From: Favolaschia claudopus
Lineage: Eukaryota; Basidiomycota; Agaricomycetes; Agaricales; Mycenaceae
Length of the DNA stretch: 64,000 bases
Assembly: GCA_037176885.1 (NCBI GenBank)
Contig: JAWWNJ010000003.1
Span: 2,728,001 to 2,792,000, forward strand
Direction of reading: 5' to 3'
The number at the start of each line of letters is the position of its first letter. The stretch's first letter is position 1. The position numbers and the translations under genes were made by a program. This document shows positions 10,317 to 22,306 of this stretch, in pieces. The notes under the pieces were generated by a model, which did not search any database, was not told the origin of the DNA, and saw only the letters and a list, made by a program, of their open reading frames with translations.

Positions 10317-12575
10317 ATGGCCTCTCAAGGACAAGATTTGTCCTCTGAAGAGCTCGAGGCATTTTTTGTGTCCGGTGAAGAGAATTCGGACGAACGAATG
10401 ATTGAAGACCAGACTGTCGCCCGGGTCCCTGAAGCGCCTGTTGCAGTACAGAGATCTTCAAATATGCAACAACCCATGTCGAGGGGATTGCCTGGCTCCA
10501 ATCTTCCACCCGTTCCACCAGTATCGTCGCAGATCACCTCTCGAAATCACAGATATTTCCCGTATGCGCGAACGGCCAGAAATATTACATCATTGAATCG
10601 CCCCGGAGCTGTGATGTCTGTTTTCACTGAAGTCCCAGCAGGAACTTCAGCAGGACATAACGACGGTCCAGCCCTTGCTCTTCCTCCGGATCGACGCACA
10701 GGTGATCAATGGCTGGACGCACGAGCTGTTCTCGAGAGACGTTCGGGCTGTAAGTTATCTCTCGGCCTCTTGCCCGGTCTCCTCTCCCTCCCGATGTGTA
10801 TGCTCGTGCTCATCTCGAACATTGGTAGTGGAAGGACATCCAGTCATCAACGTGGTACGCATGCATCTAAGTATTGTCGGAATCGAATCTTAAGAACATC
10901 TGCGTCAGACGATCGGAAATCGAAACGACCTCATGCAGCAACGTACATATCCCATGATGCTTGATTTGGGTGAGTACTCAGGATGCTATTCCATTGTATA
11001 TGTGTCTTGACGAAGTTTTTGCCCAGGGTCCTCTCATACGTACGACTTGTTCTACGTGCTTCGGAAAAACTTACTCACTAATATCTATATGGTCCTGCAG
11101 ATGGTTGTTTGGTCCAAACTGCTACGATGACTTGATGGGGGTGAAACTTTTCAACCCCGAAGGCAGCAAGACTTGTTCCAACGTGTCCATTGGGAATCAT
11201 GAAAAGAATGTGATAGCAGGATATGTCGGTGGTAGTCGATTCGGTGAGTGCCATCTACCGTTCTCTCTGAATATTTCGATGTGAATTTCTGCCTCTGCCA
11301 TAATCAATAGTGTACGATTACACAAGGGACCATGTCCTCTTCCATTTCGACCCTGATCAAGACCCCCGAAAGCGCCTAGACAAGGCCGCGCCGTGGCTGC
11401 ACATGAAATTCGGGATAGTGACCCAGATTGAGGTGATGCAAAACGCGGAACCCGGTTATTCTGGTGTCATTGGTTTGTGTCCCCCAGATCGGTTTGTCTT
11501 TTTCAACTTGGTCAAATGTCGTAGTTCTGAGATGTCTTGTCCAGTGAAACATGCTTAGACAACGCAGTTAGAGAGGTAATATGAAAACGACTGAAACGGC
11601 TGGCAAGATTTATCAACTTGTTTCTACAGAGCTTTTTAACGCAGCTTCAAGAGGAACTCGTAAGCCTGGTTGGCGCAGCGTTGTTTCCGCATTGATATCA
11701 GTCGTCTTCAGAAATCTCCCGAGTTTACTCTCATGATAACTCGCACGGAAGGGTGAGTTGCCATTGATGAGCCTCTCGTTTCGCTTACCACAATTCCTTG
11801 TCTATTCCTAGCACTATCACGTTCGGCGACCGCGTATCTTACATATCTGATCAAGTCTGGCATAACAACATTCCTCTTGTGTCAACGAGCTTTCCTAGGG
11901 AGCCCACCTTGCCCAAGTTGCCACACTCCGCACGATGGTGCGTTTCGAAGCCATGGTATAGGATCAATGAAATGGAATATGGGGATCCGGGAGGGAGTAT
12001 CCTATTCGACAGCGGATGTGCTGGAATATTCCTCAAGGCAGAGATCGTGAAAATGATCTACGACTACATCAAGAGCAAGGAGGGGGACGATAGTGTTTAC
12101 ATCGACCTAAAACGCCCTGAGAGGTCCGTCCCGGTTGAGGGAGGACGATATCTACTAGGGGACCATTACATTCGGAAAGATCTGGCCAAAAAGAAACTGG
12201 TCTATCTCGAGCTTCCCATTGGTGATGATCCTGATTCCGTTTTTGATCTACGGGTTTTGTGTAACCACCAGGACGCGCAACCTTTCGCGCCCGAGGATTC
12301 AAAGCACGAATATATCATCGGCACCATTCAGCCTAAAGAATTGCTTATCGGTGTCCATGGCAGTGATTATTATCGTGGCCCCGATATCCTTGGTCGAGTG
12401 AATACTTTTGATAACTGTTCCCTCTTTCTTCACTCACACCATCCTTCAGGCAGGACTAGCCACCATGGAACTTGTTTGCCAGTTCCCACGCTCTTCAAGT
12501 CACTCAATTTCCTGGAGAACGAAGGCCATACCCAAGATGGACCCGAAGCTCCCAGTTCAGGAAGAATCTATATAA
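10317..12575 (+). CDS. Pepsin-like aspartic peptidase (A1 family), DLG at first active site
   Basis: Eleven exons join in frame to 556 residues: 10317-10749, 10829-10854, 10909-10969, 11027-11039, 11101-11243, 11311-11491, 11545-11575, 11630-11659, 11712-11752, 11812-12397 and 12450-12575. Exon 4 is only 13 nt. The A1 peptidase layout is clear: VTIGN then YPMMLDLGSSHTW at Asp172, SGVIGLCPPDR, FLTQLQEEL, GTITFGDR, and the second active-site motif ILFDSGCAG at Asp386. The end has DILGRAGLATMELVCQFP. Both aspartates are present, but the first motif is DLG where active enzymes have DTG or DSG. Lobe spacing of about 214 residues is normal. I see no signal peptide; the first 140 residues are Pro- and Ser-rich and unlike a known pro-region, so the true start could differ. 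It may be a weak or inactive homologue. Confidence 0.82.
11027..11039 (+). other. 13-nt microexon
   Basis: This exon adds the codons for GSSHT between LDL and WLFG, restoring the conserved sequence after the first active-site aspartate. It is flanked by GCCCAG on the left and GTACGA on the right. Skipping it would shift the frame. Confidence 0.75.
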
Positions 12576-12922
12576 TGTTTAGCGGTCCAGCTTGTAGTTC
12601 TTGGTTCTCGCTGTTTTAACTTTTGTAGACATATGTAACTTGTAGGTCGCAATCTCGAGTATTTAGGTGGAGAAACGATCTTGTACGTTTTCCGAAGTAC
12701 TAGTTGAGCACAAGTGTCGCGAGTTAAGGCAGGCATCCGCTCAATCTCCGACCTGAAGACAAGTATGAGTGCTAATGCATGGGTATATATATGCCAGTAA
12801 TATGTACAAGTGTTTGCGGCTGGATATTCAGCCATGGTAATTAATCGTCGACGAGACAAGACACGGGAGAGACGATGCGGTTCCTCCTCAACGCTGACAT
12901 CCGGAAGCCCGTCACCGTGCCC
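12576..12922. other. Intergenic, convergent 3' ends
   Basis: This is the space between two genes that end towards each other. It should hold both 3' untranslated regions. Nothing else was seen. Confidence 0.3.
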
Positions 12923-13957
12923 TTACTCATCGTCGTAAGTAGTGAACGTGAAGTCAAAGGAATCCACCCCGCCTTTTGGCCAACCACCTTTCTCGGTAGA
13001 CACCTTGCCCTCGAGCCCCCCCTCTTCCGGAGCGAATAGGCTATTGATAGGGTCCGTTGGGGCTTCAGCTGTCCACAAGGGAATCACGCTGGATCGAGGA
13101 CACAAATCGGTGTCCGGGTACCCGAAGGATGCAGATATCTCGTCCCACTGCAATTGTGGGTATTGCATGGGCACGTTCTGTGGATCTGCAAAATACACAG
13201 AGCCCACTGGCACTGGCACTGGCATGGCCAGCTGCAGATCTGCTGCAGGGTCGGCGTCCCGCTCCTCGATGGTGATGACGATCTCGCCGAGGTCGATAGA
13301 CAGATTGTCGTCTAGTTCCATATCCTGGGTCCCGTTGCCACTGGCATTGTCGCTGTCGTCCAAGACCATGCCACTGCCACTGTCGTCCAAGACCATGTCG
13401 CTGTCGCTGTCGTCCCACGCCCCGCCATCCTCCAAAGTCTTCCAGAAGTGAGTATAGTCGTCGTTGAGTGGCGCGTCGTCGTCGTCGTCGACATCTTTAC
13501 TAGTATGCTCCGAGTCCGAGTCGCTGCTCTCATTGAGCAGCCAATCCGACGACTCTGATGACCACGGTAGCACGCTATTTGTTTGAGCAGCGCCTTCGAA
13601 TGACTTGGTGTCGGACTCGTGAAGCAGCGAATCCGAGGGATCCGATGGCCATGGTGGCAAGCTATAGGTTTGGGCAGCCCCTTCCCCTTCGAATGACTTC
13701 GAGTCGGACTCGTGGAGCAGCGAATCCGGGGGATCCGCCGGCCATGGTGGCAGGCTATAGGCTCCTTCGGATGACTTCAAGTTCGATCTGCCACTGGGAC
13801 TGGCGGGACGGGAAGACTCCGCCTGGGGGACCATGTTTTCGAATTCGAAAGATAATTCGAAAGATGATTCGCCGTCGATGGTCAGGTAATTCGTATCTGA
13901 GTTCACGACCTCGGTCAGAATGGGTCGTGATGGGAGGATCGGAGAGGGAGACGACAT
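12923..13957 (-). CDS. Acidic Ser/Asp-rich protein with threefold internal repeat
   Basis: A single open frame of 344 residues starting MSSPSPILPSRP. I do not recognise a family. Residues about 65-150 hold three tandem copies of a unit of about 30 residues with the core SLPPWP-DP-DSLLHESD-KSFEG; the third copy has drifted to SVLPWSSESSDWLLNES. Next comes an acidic stretch (VDDDDDAPLNDD, then SDSDMVLDDSGSGMVLDDSD, itself a duplication) and a region with alternating Val and Pro. There is no signal peptide or membrane segment. The absence of stops over 1 kb and the protein-level repeat support a real gene. Function is unknown; the acidic blocks would fit a nuclear protein, which is only a guess. 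Confidence 0.72.
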   Translation of the reverse strand: MSSPSPILPSRPILTEVVNSDTNYLTIDGESSFELSFEFENMVPQAESSRPASPSGRSNLKSSEGAYSLPPWPADPPDSLLHESDSKSFEGEGAAQTYSLPPWPSDPSDSLLHESDTKSFEGAAQTNSVLPWSSESSDWLLNESSDSDSEHTSKDVDDDDDAPLNDDYTHFWKTLEDGGAWDDSDSDMVLDDSGSGMVLDDSDNASGNGTQDMELDDNLSIDLGEIVITIEERDADPAADLQLAMPVPVPVGSVYFADPQNVPMQYPQLQWDEISASFGYPDTDLCPRSSVIPLWTAEAPTDPINSLFAPEEGGLEGKVSTEKGGWPKGGVDSFDFTFTTYDDE

Positions 13958-16889
13958 CCTCTAGGTGCAGGTGGGGGTGATGAGGATAAGGGGTGGAAGG
14001 GTGGAGCGAAGAAAACGGGCGTTGGAATGCCACCGCCGAGAATCCGTGAAATATCAGGGGAGGAGGCTTCCGAGTAGTGTAGTGTGAAGCGGGAGAATTG
14101 TCATGCACAGGAGAGCAATTGAAGATCGTGATTCCACGAGCGGAAGACGGTGGTGGCAGGGAGAGAGGAAGAGAACTGGAGGCACGTGAGCGTGCTTTGG
14201 CGAATTTACCTAGATTGGCCCCTGCTGGGAATTAAGACACACTCATCAGCGACCACATTCCGGATATTCACGCTTTAGCAGGTACCTACCTTGCTCCCTA
14301 ATAGTCCCTAATAGACTTCATCTGCGGTCACCAGATATCTCGAGAACCACCTCAGGTAGTGCTTCGCTGACTCTGGCCTTCCGCTTATCCGTCATTTGAA
14401 GGCAAGGACTCGAACGGCAGGCAAACTCACCTTGTCGAACAACAAGCGTAGTACAGAACCAGTACTTTCGACTGGGCCGTACGCAAAACTTAATCTGTGC
14501 GGCCGACAGCTGCTGGACATCCACCGATTTCAGGGAAACCCTGCTTGTAGAGACACCGCTATCAAAGCAGACTTGCCATTCGGGATGATTCAGTGAACAG
14601 TATCGACGGCTAAAATTGGTTAGGCCAATCCAGATAGCTAGATTAGAAAAACAAGCTCACAGACGGACTACCATGACATGGTGCATGCTCAGGAGGTGAT
14701 AAACGTTAGGCCCCTTCAAAATTGGTCTCGAGCACTCATGAACGCCGTATTGGAAAGCGACTGAGGGTAAGTCAGCGAGAAACTGTATCTTGGATCGTGA
14801 GGGACATACCGATCCCTTGATGAACAGCAGCACCGATACTTTGGAGGGACCGAAGATACAATGCTCACTGCGATGCCGCTGCTTCGAAGCTGTATGGAGA
14901 AAGAGTTTCGTGAGCTTGTTCTATGCTCGTTCGAGAACCGAGCAGTGATCGTTTGGATTTCTCGGGAAACCCCATACAGTTGGTCTCTTGAACCGGGTCT
15001 TCCATGTCCAACTCCCAAGGCTGGTTGGAGTCAGAGGGGGTCACTACGCTCCGTAGAAAGACTCGGGACAGGCTTGACATAGCAGAGATACTGTGCCAGA
15101 CGAGGCGGTCATTGAATACTCGCTGTTCAGGCGAACAGCCAGACCCGACTGGAATCGCGAGGAGGAGGAGGGGAAGGCTCGGAAGTTTCCTTTCTGGGAA
15201 ATTTGATCGCAACTCTTTCTCCTCCACGACGACGTTGCCTGCTTTGAACTTCGAATTCACGCGTCTCGAGCCTCCCTGAGCCTTTATCGAAGCTTCATCA
15301 AGCTTCTAATTTCTACAGACTGCACTTCAATGGCTTTTCGTTGGTCTCTTCAAGGCAAATTCTCGGTACTTATTTGCGCGGTCAAATTACAGCAAATTGC
15401 CAAATTTACTTCTGCGCGGAACAACGACGAATTTGCTACCTCCATGCCTAGGATCGTAGTATTCAAGGTATCCTCCAAACGCATGAAGTTGAGAGGGTCT
15501 ATGGCCTGGGGCACGGGGTGTCGATTTTCGTCTCGTGAAGACATGCCTTCGATGCCGTCCATCTTCGCCTGCCAGTAGGGCCAGCACAGAAACGTTCCTC
15601 CCTTCCCCGATCGTGGGTCTGTGACTCTGTCGCGTTTCTGAGCGTTGTTACGCTCCTCGCACGTCGTCGTGTCCACAGGTCCGACATCGAGGTGCGTTCC
15701 AATGAATGTAATGAAGAGCACATTCTAATTTACATTCACCTGATAGCGCACCGCCGGTCTCTCAACCGTCATGGCCCACGGCCTTCGTATGTACCGTCTT
15801 CCTATGTCTGATATCTTTTGACCTCCTCAAAGAGCTCACGGATCTCCCTGCGGCTGAAAAAGCAAGAGCTAGGTCTAGTCCCGCCGAATTTGCCGCTCCT
15901 TCGCTGATGGTGTGGTTTCTAGCGCGAGACCCCCGAAAAGAAGGAGCTTGTCGCTATACACGAATCAAATGGCTACGGCGGTAGAATCAGGGCCCGGCTC
16001 CGTCAAAGCAGGCGATACACCTGATCAAGACACGCCGCTTCCTCTACAAGAACAAGAACGGAAAGACGTCGTATACCCCCGGCCGTGTCATCGTTAGACA
16101 GGCAGGCTCGCGCGCTTCCTAGGCCCTCGCCGCCGCGGATGGCTTTACTGCATCCAACGAGTCGGTTCTTGGAATCACCTCCGCATCCGCACCCTCTACT
16201 CGCCGTCCCCGTCCCCATAATTGCGGCACCCGCCCGTCATCCACCCCGCCGTCACCCGCAGCCGTACTGTCGCACTCCTGCAAGCCCTCGCTCCCGACGA
16301 GGACACGATCACTGTCAGACGGCGGAGACGATGACAAGAACGGCACCGAGGCCGACCTCGCCCTCCCCTTCGATCTTGCGTCTGGCGCGCCATCATCGTC
16401 AACGGCGCCGACCTCAAAACGCAGCTCGCGTACCTCGCGCCACTGCCGCGTGTAGAGTCTCGTCTACGCACTATTACGTCAAGTACAAGGTAGGTTTGGA
16501 GAAGCGGGTATCGAAGAAGCTGGAGGCGGAGAATGCTGGTGCCAGTTAATGGGAGGGTCTCTGAATGGAACTCCCTTGGTTTTCTCTGTTTCCTTCCCTC
16601 TCGTTGAATGATAACGTTACTATCTTTCCTGATCCCCACCTACTCTCCACCCTCCTTCACATGAATACGGGCCGACATTCGCCTTGCTCGCTGTCGTATC
16701 CGTTCTTACACCTTACTCGTATTTGTGGCTCCTGGGTATTCTGGTTTTCGAATGCATTCTCCTTGGGATTTCGCGTCATTGATAATGTCTATGATTCTAA
16801 GTAACACCAGTAGGGACCAAGGCAAGTCCTAGTCTAGTTAGAATGGCAGTGGAGGGTATAGAGAGTGACTCCAAGTCCTGAACTAAGGG
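13958..16889. other. Intergenic stretch, possible decayed genes
   Basis: No gene could be supported. Open frames on both strands (14865-15260 minus, 15350-15721 minus, 16085-16549 plus) have no family resemblance, and the last is biased to Pro, Arg and Ser as expected from a frame shadow. Around 15771-15790 an ATG is followed closely by a GTATGT donor, so a short multi-exon gene running to about 16550 is conceivable. I could not join exons in frame. Confidence 0.3.
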
Positions 16890-18236
16890 CTATGCCTGGG
16901 TCGCAAACGGCTGGTCCGTATACCCAGTCGGCTCATCTACTCCAGGTAAGTAGAACGTCGATCGATCGTACGGATGCAGAGGAATATCCTTCGCCAATCG
17001 TACAGGCAAGTCGGGCTGCAAATATTGTCAGTCTTCGACCCTCACCATGAGACATATAAATCGAGAACGCACATTCGCAATGAAATGTCTCCCAAACGCC
17101 ACCAGCGCATTAGGATGCTTGTCCGCCAACGCGATCGCACTGTCGCGCGAATATCCACCGGCGCTAATCAGTGGAATGTCGTCGCCCCAGATCTCACGGA
17201 TGAAGTCGTTCGAGTGGTTGGCGTTGTCGGGGGACAGCTCGACGGTGAGGTTGGCGGCTATGCGGGGCTCGACTACGTGGAGGAAGGCGAGCTTGGGATG
17301 AGAGCGTTTTAGTTCGGAAAGGAGGTGGGTGTAGGTTGGGATGGGGTCTTTCATGCCCATGCCTGTGAAGAAGGGAGTAAGATGAGCAGTTAGGTATGTA
17401 TAGGCTCGAAGGTTCAAAGAACAGCACGTACCCATGAATGGACTCCAGGGACTTATACGGATGGCGGTCTTGGATTCGCCGATGGCGTCTGCTACGGCTT
17501 GCACGATCTCCAACGGGAAACGAGCACGGTTCTCGACGCTGCCGCCGTAGGCGTCTGTCCGGTTGTTCGATACATCTTGCAGGAATTGGTCCACGAGACA
17601 GCCGTTGTCGGCTAGCAATGACAGTCAATGGATGTGGGCTGAAGTGCGCGTATAACTCACCGTGGATTTCGACTCCATCGAACCCCGCTTCCATGGCGTT
17701 CTTCGCTGCCTGCACGAAGAGACCGACGTATTCTTGAATCTCCTCGATTGTCAAGGGGCGTGGCTTGTCCTCAGCGTTGGGGTCGACTGGGATGTCGGAA
17801 GCAGAGACGACGGAGAAGGTCGGGTCCATGGCTCGTAGCACATCCGGCATGGCACCCCGCCCCAGAGCCAGTAGTTGAACGAATATCGAGGACCCTCGAG
17901 CATGTACAGAGTCGACGACCTATCATTCCAACCAATGAATTTAGGTGTAAAGAAATGGCCAAGGTCACTCACCTCCTTCCACGCGTTGATTTGCTCGGGG
18001 CTATAGATACCCGGTATGTGAGGATATCCTCCCGCTTTCGCAGCGACGAAGGCGGACTCTGTGATGAGGAGAGTGCCGGGAGTGCTCCCGCGTTGTGTGT
18101 AGTAGTCCTTCACCAGAGGAAGCAAAGGAACCAGATTGGCAGTGGTTTTAAGACGCGTGAGTGGTGCGAGGACGACGCGGTGCTGCAGTGACACAGGTCC
18201 GACGGTAATGGGTCGGAAGAGCTGAGAAGAAGACAT
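16890..18236 (-). CDS. Old Yellow Enzyme-type NADH:flavin oxidoreductase
   Basis: Five exons (18236-17973, 17919-17661, 17611-17432, 17362-17073, 17015-16890) give 372 residues, the usual length for this family. The protein is an FMN-binding TIM barrel that reduces activated C=C bonds with NAD(P)H. Diagnostic blocks: LFRPITVGPVSLQHRVVLAP at the N-terminus, GIYSPEQINAWKEVVDSVHA, VQLLALGRGA, GFDGVEIHADNGCLVDQFLQ, NNRTDAYGGSVENRARFPLE, IRISPWSPFMGMGMKDP, LISAGGYSR, VAFGRHFIANPDLPVRL and the C-terminal YDRSTFYLPG. The substrate-binding His-x-x-Asn pair is kept as HADN in place of the common HGAN. All introns are GT-AG and 49-69 nt. The start codon lies 90 nt from the end of the truncated phospholipase B gene on the same strand. 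It looks intact. Confidence 0.93.
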
Positions 18237-18325
18237 TATTCGAGAGGTGTTTGAGAGTGCATTTTGAGTTAGTGTTTATTCGAATTTCGTGGAGTTCGTG
18301 AAGGAGGCCTGGCAGGATCACTCAC

Positions 18326-18862
18326 GTCCAGCAACGTAGGTAGTAGCTTGGGATAGACCGCCTAACTTTGCAGCCATGGATTTGTTGTCCCTTGAGTCGA
18401 AGCTTTGATAGAATCCGAGGGCGTTCATCTGAATATTGGGTTCAGTTCCTCGACTTTGCAGAAAGTAAGGAGAAAACTGACCGAAGCACGGGCTGCGACA
18501 GAATATTTGATCAACGCAGCGGGGGGGGAACAATGACACACGAAAAACTTACTGCCGCCGCCCGAGTACGCCTGTCCGATAACCGGAACAGCGCTCTTGT
18601 TCGCAGAGATCGTAGAGATATACTCGTCGACATCGAAATCAGGTATGCCTGCAAGCGTCAGGTATGATTTGAGTGCGTTGATGACATGGGGTCGCCTCGC
18701 GTCGAGCCAGATAAGTTCTTCGGGTGACAGTCCGTCAGAGGCTGGACGGACGTAGGTGATCCCGGAGGGGCAGGCACCGTATGTTGGGGGAATTGGTGTG
18801 GTAGCAAAAGTAGAGCCGCCCAGAAGCACGGCTATCAGAAACTGGGAAAGAATGGATTTCAT
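18326..18862 (-). pseudogene. Lysophospholipase/phospholipase B, 5' part only
   Basis: Exons 18862-18553, 18492-18482 (11 nt) and 18428-18326 join in frame. The product starts with a signal peptide (MKSILSQFLIAVLLGGSTFA) and has the family N-terminus: GACPSGITYVRPASDGLSPE, WLDARRPHVINALKSYL and the nucleophile-elbow motif VIGQAYSGGGTRAS, then GFYQSFDSRDNKSM and KLGGLSQATTYVAG. Complete enzymes of this family have about 600 residues and continue LSGGSW next. Here the reading stops: after GCTGGAC there is an intact donor GTGAGT, but no following exon exists before the Old Yellow Enzyme gene begins. Read through, the frame ends at RE-stop. So the gene was cut in an intron. A short secreted product is possible, but without the catalytic Asp it should be inactive. 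Confidence 0.8.
18482..18492 (-). other. 11-nt microexon of the phospholipase B fragment
   Basis: This exon completes the codon after YSGGG and encodes RAS, between a GTCGCAG acceptor and a GTCAGT donor. It joins phase 1 to phase 0 as the family alignment needs. Confidence 0.6.
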
Positions 18863-19840
18863 GGATGTCTGAAATCATTGCTAGTATCTTCATCTTTGCA
18901 TTTATGCGTCTCGATGAAACAGAGTCGGGTTGACGAGACTGCGCGCGGGCTCGGAGGCCAACGGGAGAGTAACGGCTCCGTTGGGATGCGGTAGAGACCA
19001 ACGGAGACCAAAATAATTCTAGGGTGTGAAGGCACTGACTGCTATTTGGCTGCAGATTCACCGCAGATCCGGCGACATTCTGACCATTCTAAACTCGAAG
19101 TTGGGTTCAAATCCGAAGCAAACACGTTTTCGCTGCGGGAGCTGCTTCAGGCTGGTAGCGGCGGTAGCTCTCGGATGATGGAGAGACGCCCGTGTCAAGA
19201 GACAAAAAAGGAGCTTCATGACCACCGAGAAAATGGGATGAAGAGACGACGTTGGCCCAAATGATAGATCGCATTTCAGGTTGTGGCGGGGCCCTAGCCT
19301 AGTAGGGGTCGACTCAAGAGGTGGCAGATCGAGAGATCGGGCATACAAATGATGGGACGTAATTGATGATGGACAGGATGCCGGCCGCTTGGCTTTCCAG
19401 CCAAAAAGCGTCGAGACAGCAAAATTCAAGTTGTATTGAGGGCTAGCAACAATATAAAGGCCTTATATGTACAGTACCATGTATCATTGAGCCTCCTACC
19501 AGCATTTGAACGATTTCAAGCAACGCCCAAGATAAATATAGTTTACACCTATAAATATAACAAGTACTGGAAAAGACGATTCAAGACACACCTGGTCGAC
19601 AGAATGTCCTCGTAAGCTACCAACAGGTCAATTTGATGTTCCTTAGGGGAATAGCCTATTTATTGATATTTGTGGTGGGTGGGTGCGTTACGTGTGATCA
19701 TCAGTGTCCAGATCCACCCGATCTGCTACCTCTTCAAGGCTCTTGGGTCGACTCAGAGAAGCGAATGACGCGTTGACGGGCCGACTCGGAATGCTGCGTT
19801 TGATGCCATCAAAAAGCTACTTGTCACAATCAGTCACTTT
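18863..19840. other. Intergenic between divergent genes
   Basis: This contains the promoter side of the phospholipase B fragment and of the F-box/LRR-like gene. No gene, repeat or RNA gene was supported. Confidence 0.3.
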
Positions 19841-21691
19841 GTGGGTCCGCATTTCCGCCCAATTTCAGCGACGTCGAGCGACGTGAACAACCGTGAACGA
19901 GCCGATATGGCGCCTCTAGCCTTACCCTATGGCTCCCCCAGCCCCTCTCCTTCCCCAGATCAGGATCCGACAGTCTCTCGATCTTCGGCCAAGCCCCCAC
20001 TGTCCCCCAGCATTTTCCCTCCGACATCCGCCGCCATTCTGACCCTTCCCAACGAAATTCTTCGCATTATTTGCGTGTTCATGGACGCCATAGACTCTAC
20101 AGTAATGCTCCTGGAAAAGCGCTGGGGAGAAGAGGATTGCAATATCTCCCTTATTATACCGCTCTCCATGACTTGCCGGACGTTGAGGGAACGGCTTCGG
20201 CCCTTCATTTTTCGGTCTGTCTTTAACTGGAATCGAGAAGAGGAGGTGTGGCCAGAGTCGACTCGGGGGTTGATACGGTAGGACCTACTTGCTTTAATGA
20301 GTCACACACCATCGTCTCATACGCAACCCAGCCAGGTCACTTTACGAGACCAACAAATACGCCATCCTCAGCCAATAAAGCTTCGTTCGGATTTGTTCGA
20401 CACCCTCCCTCGATTGCCTGTTCTGACCAAGGCTATATTGGTCATTGACCAAGCAGTTCCGAGCCAACTTCTTATCGCATTGTCTCAGGCGCCTCAACTC
20501 AACGAGCTGGAGATTCAGCAAGCCAGGTTGGACGATATAGAACTATGTTTTCCAGAAACGTCGTTTCCGCAGCTCGAAACCCTGACTATCTCTGTATGGA
20601 CCAGCCCCACCAAAGCAGCCGTTCGAGTAGCAAAAATCGAAAGGGAGTTGCACAATGTAATCCTCCTCCTACAATCTGTGAGCCAGAACCTAAAGGCTCT
20701 CAAAATATCGGGCGATCTCATCTCGTCGACGTTCTTGGCCATCTCCTGGCTGCACTTGGAAAGCTTCGCCGTTACCGAGCATACTCCTTCTCCATACTAT
20801 TCCGCTCGTCGGTTAATATCACATATGCCGTGTTTGAAGGAGCTGTCGATGCTGTATACTCCAGACTTAACTCGAACGGAAGGTCAATTGAAGCCCCCTT
20901 TCACCTATGGAGCTTCGGATGGGAAGAAGCTTGCTACAGTAGCTCCTCGGCTTTCCTCTTTGCGCTTGTCCAACTGCGCGCCCGAGGATATTATTTTTTC
21001 ACAGCTTCCCGATGCGTTGACGGGACTTCACATATATGCTAACAAAGATGTTTATATACCCCCAGGTAATCCTCAAGCTCGTCTCGAGCTGCCTCTCAGT
21101 TCCCTAGATGTTCTTGCTGTTGTCAAACGCGTCTCACATTTATTGGACCTTGCGGATCTCACCCTGACGCTTAATCATTACCCGACACCTGCTCTCGTCG
21201 ACGTTATCGCAGTCGCATTCCCCAATCTGGAGTTTCTTGAACTCGGATATCCAGAGTATTGGCTTGGGAAGGATGAGCCCGACGAGTCGGAGGATGTAAG
21301 TTCTCACAATTTCATCGAATTGTCTTGCTAATACCGTTTGAAGGAAGCGATGGTGGAATCTCTGGCCAAATTCCGTCGGCTGCGACGTCTCCGCATTACC
21401 ATCGACTTTGAAAACAGATATCCTAGCTCAATGCAGACGTCCCATCACATGAGAGCCGCCCGATGGTACTTCAATCGTCTGCCCACCCTGCGGACAATTT
21501 CATTCACCTTTCACAACTGGCGCCACACCGTGCGCGACTGGTTTTCCCGTCCTGTGCGAACATCATGGGAAACTTACACACGTGAAGTCCTGCTGTTGAG
21601 AGATTACCACCCTCAACAACCATGGCGATTCAGACGTCAGCCAACGCCGGCGGCATCTGAATCGGACGACTCGTTGGATCTCGATATCTAG
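19841..21691 (+). CDS. F-box/LRR-like protein, paralogue 1
   Basis: Three exons (19841-20277, 20332-21295, 21344-21691) give 582 residues. The N-terminus is disordered; about residue 65 an F-box-like helix set begins: LTLPNEILRIICVFMD, then IPLSMTCRTLRERLRPFIFR. The rest has leucine-rich periodicity (LPRLPVLTKAILVIDQ, LEIQQARLDDIEL, LKALKISGDLISSTFLAISW, LTLTLNHYPTPALVDVI, LEFLELGYPEY) and ends in a short acidic tail. Such proteins are usually substrate receptors of SCF ubiquitin ligases. The start at 19841 is preferred over an internal ATG because the paralogue at 28505-30370 also starts near MGP. Exon borders are at the same places in both paralogues. Substrate unknown. Confidence 0.85.
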
Positions 21692-22306
21692 AGTCTTTCC
21701 CGGAAAGATCGGCGCTCGGACAGGCCGAGTGTCCGGTGTAGTCAATGTTAGCCTACATACATAAGTAGTGGCTGCTTTGCAATCTTGACTTGCTGTGATT
21801 TTCTATCAATTTTTCCCTTCGAAGTCCAATGGACAGGTAGAGAGCTGCACGAAGATAGGTTTTCTTATTCCTGAATTTCCATGTTTTTTTTACAGAAGCT
21901 TAGATTGGGAGGTGGACATGGTCTGAGTCAGCATTTCGACACACCAAGCGCCTGTCGCGTGGCCACCATTGTTTTCTGCCAGGTTTGCGTGAGTTTGGTC
22001 ATCGAATGCGGGATAAAACGCGCTCACGTGCGGTGTACTCCTCCTATTTTCTTCATCACTGCTTCCATGGCAAAACGATTCGGATAAATCAAAACGTCGT
22101 ACCTCACTCCGCCTTACCACTCCTCAAACACCCCACGCGGTCCCCAGTGAACTTATCCTCATTGTCGACTGAACCCATCGGGATCGAATCCCCTTGGTGG
22201 CATAGACACTGTCTTCGTGATCCCCCGCGCGCAGAGAGCGCCCGCTTTCGTGGAACCCTCATCCCAGACCGAGCAGCCATCCCAGCTTCAAAGATCCCAC
22301 TTCTCC
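21692..22306. other. Intergenic and 5' UTR exon of next gene
   Basis: The right end (before 22307) is probably the first noncoding exon of the acidic protein gene, because a clear 58-nt intron follows. The rest shows no gene. Confidence 0.35.

Noticed and set aside
16085..16549. 154-residue Pro/Arg-rich plus-strand frame
   Set aside because: Composition and lack of motifs suggest a chance frame in GC-rich DNA; no consistent exon model could be made.
19104..19114. GGTTCAAATCC, a perfect tRNA B-box-like sequence
   Set aside because: No pairing T-stem, no A-box at the right distance and no acceptor stem.
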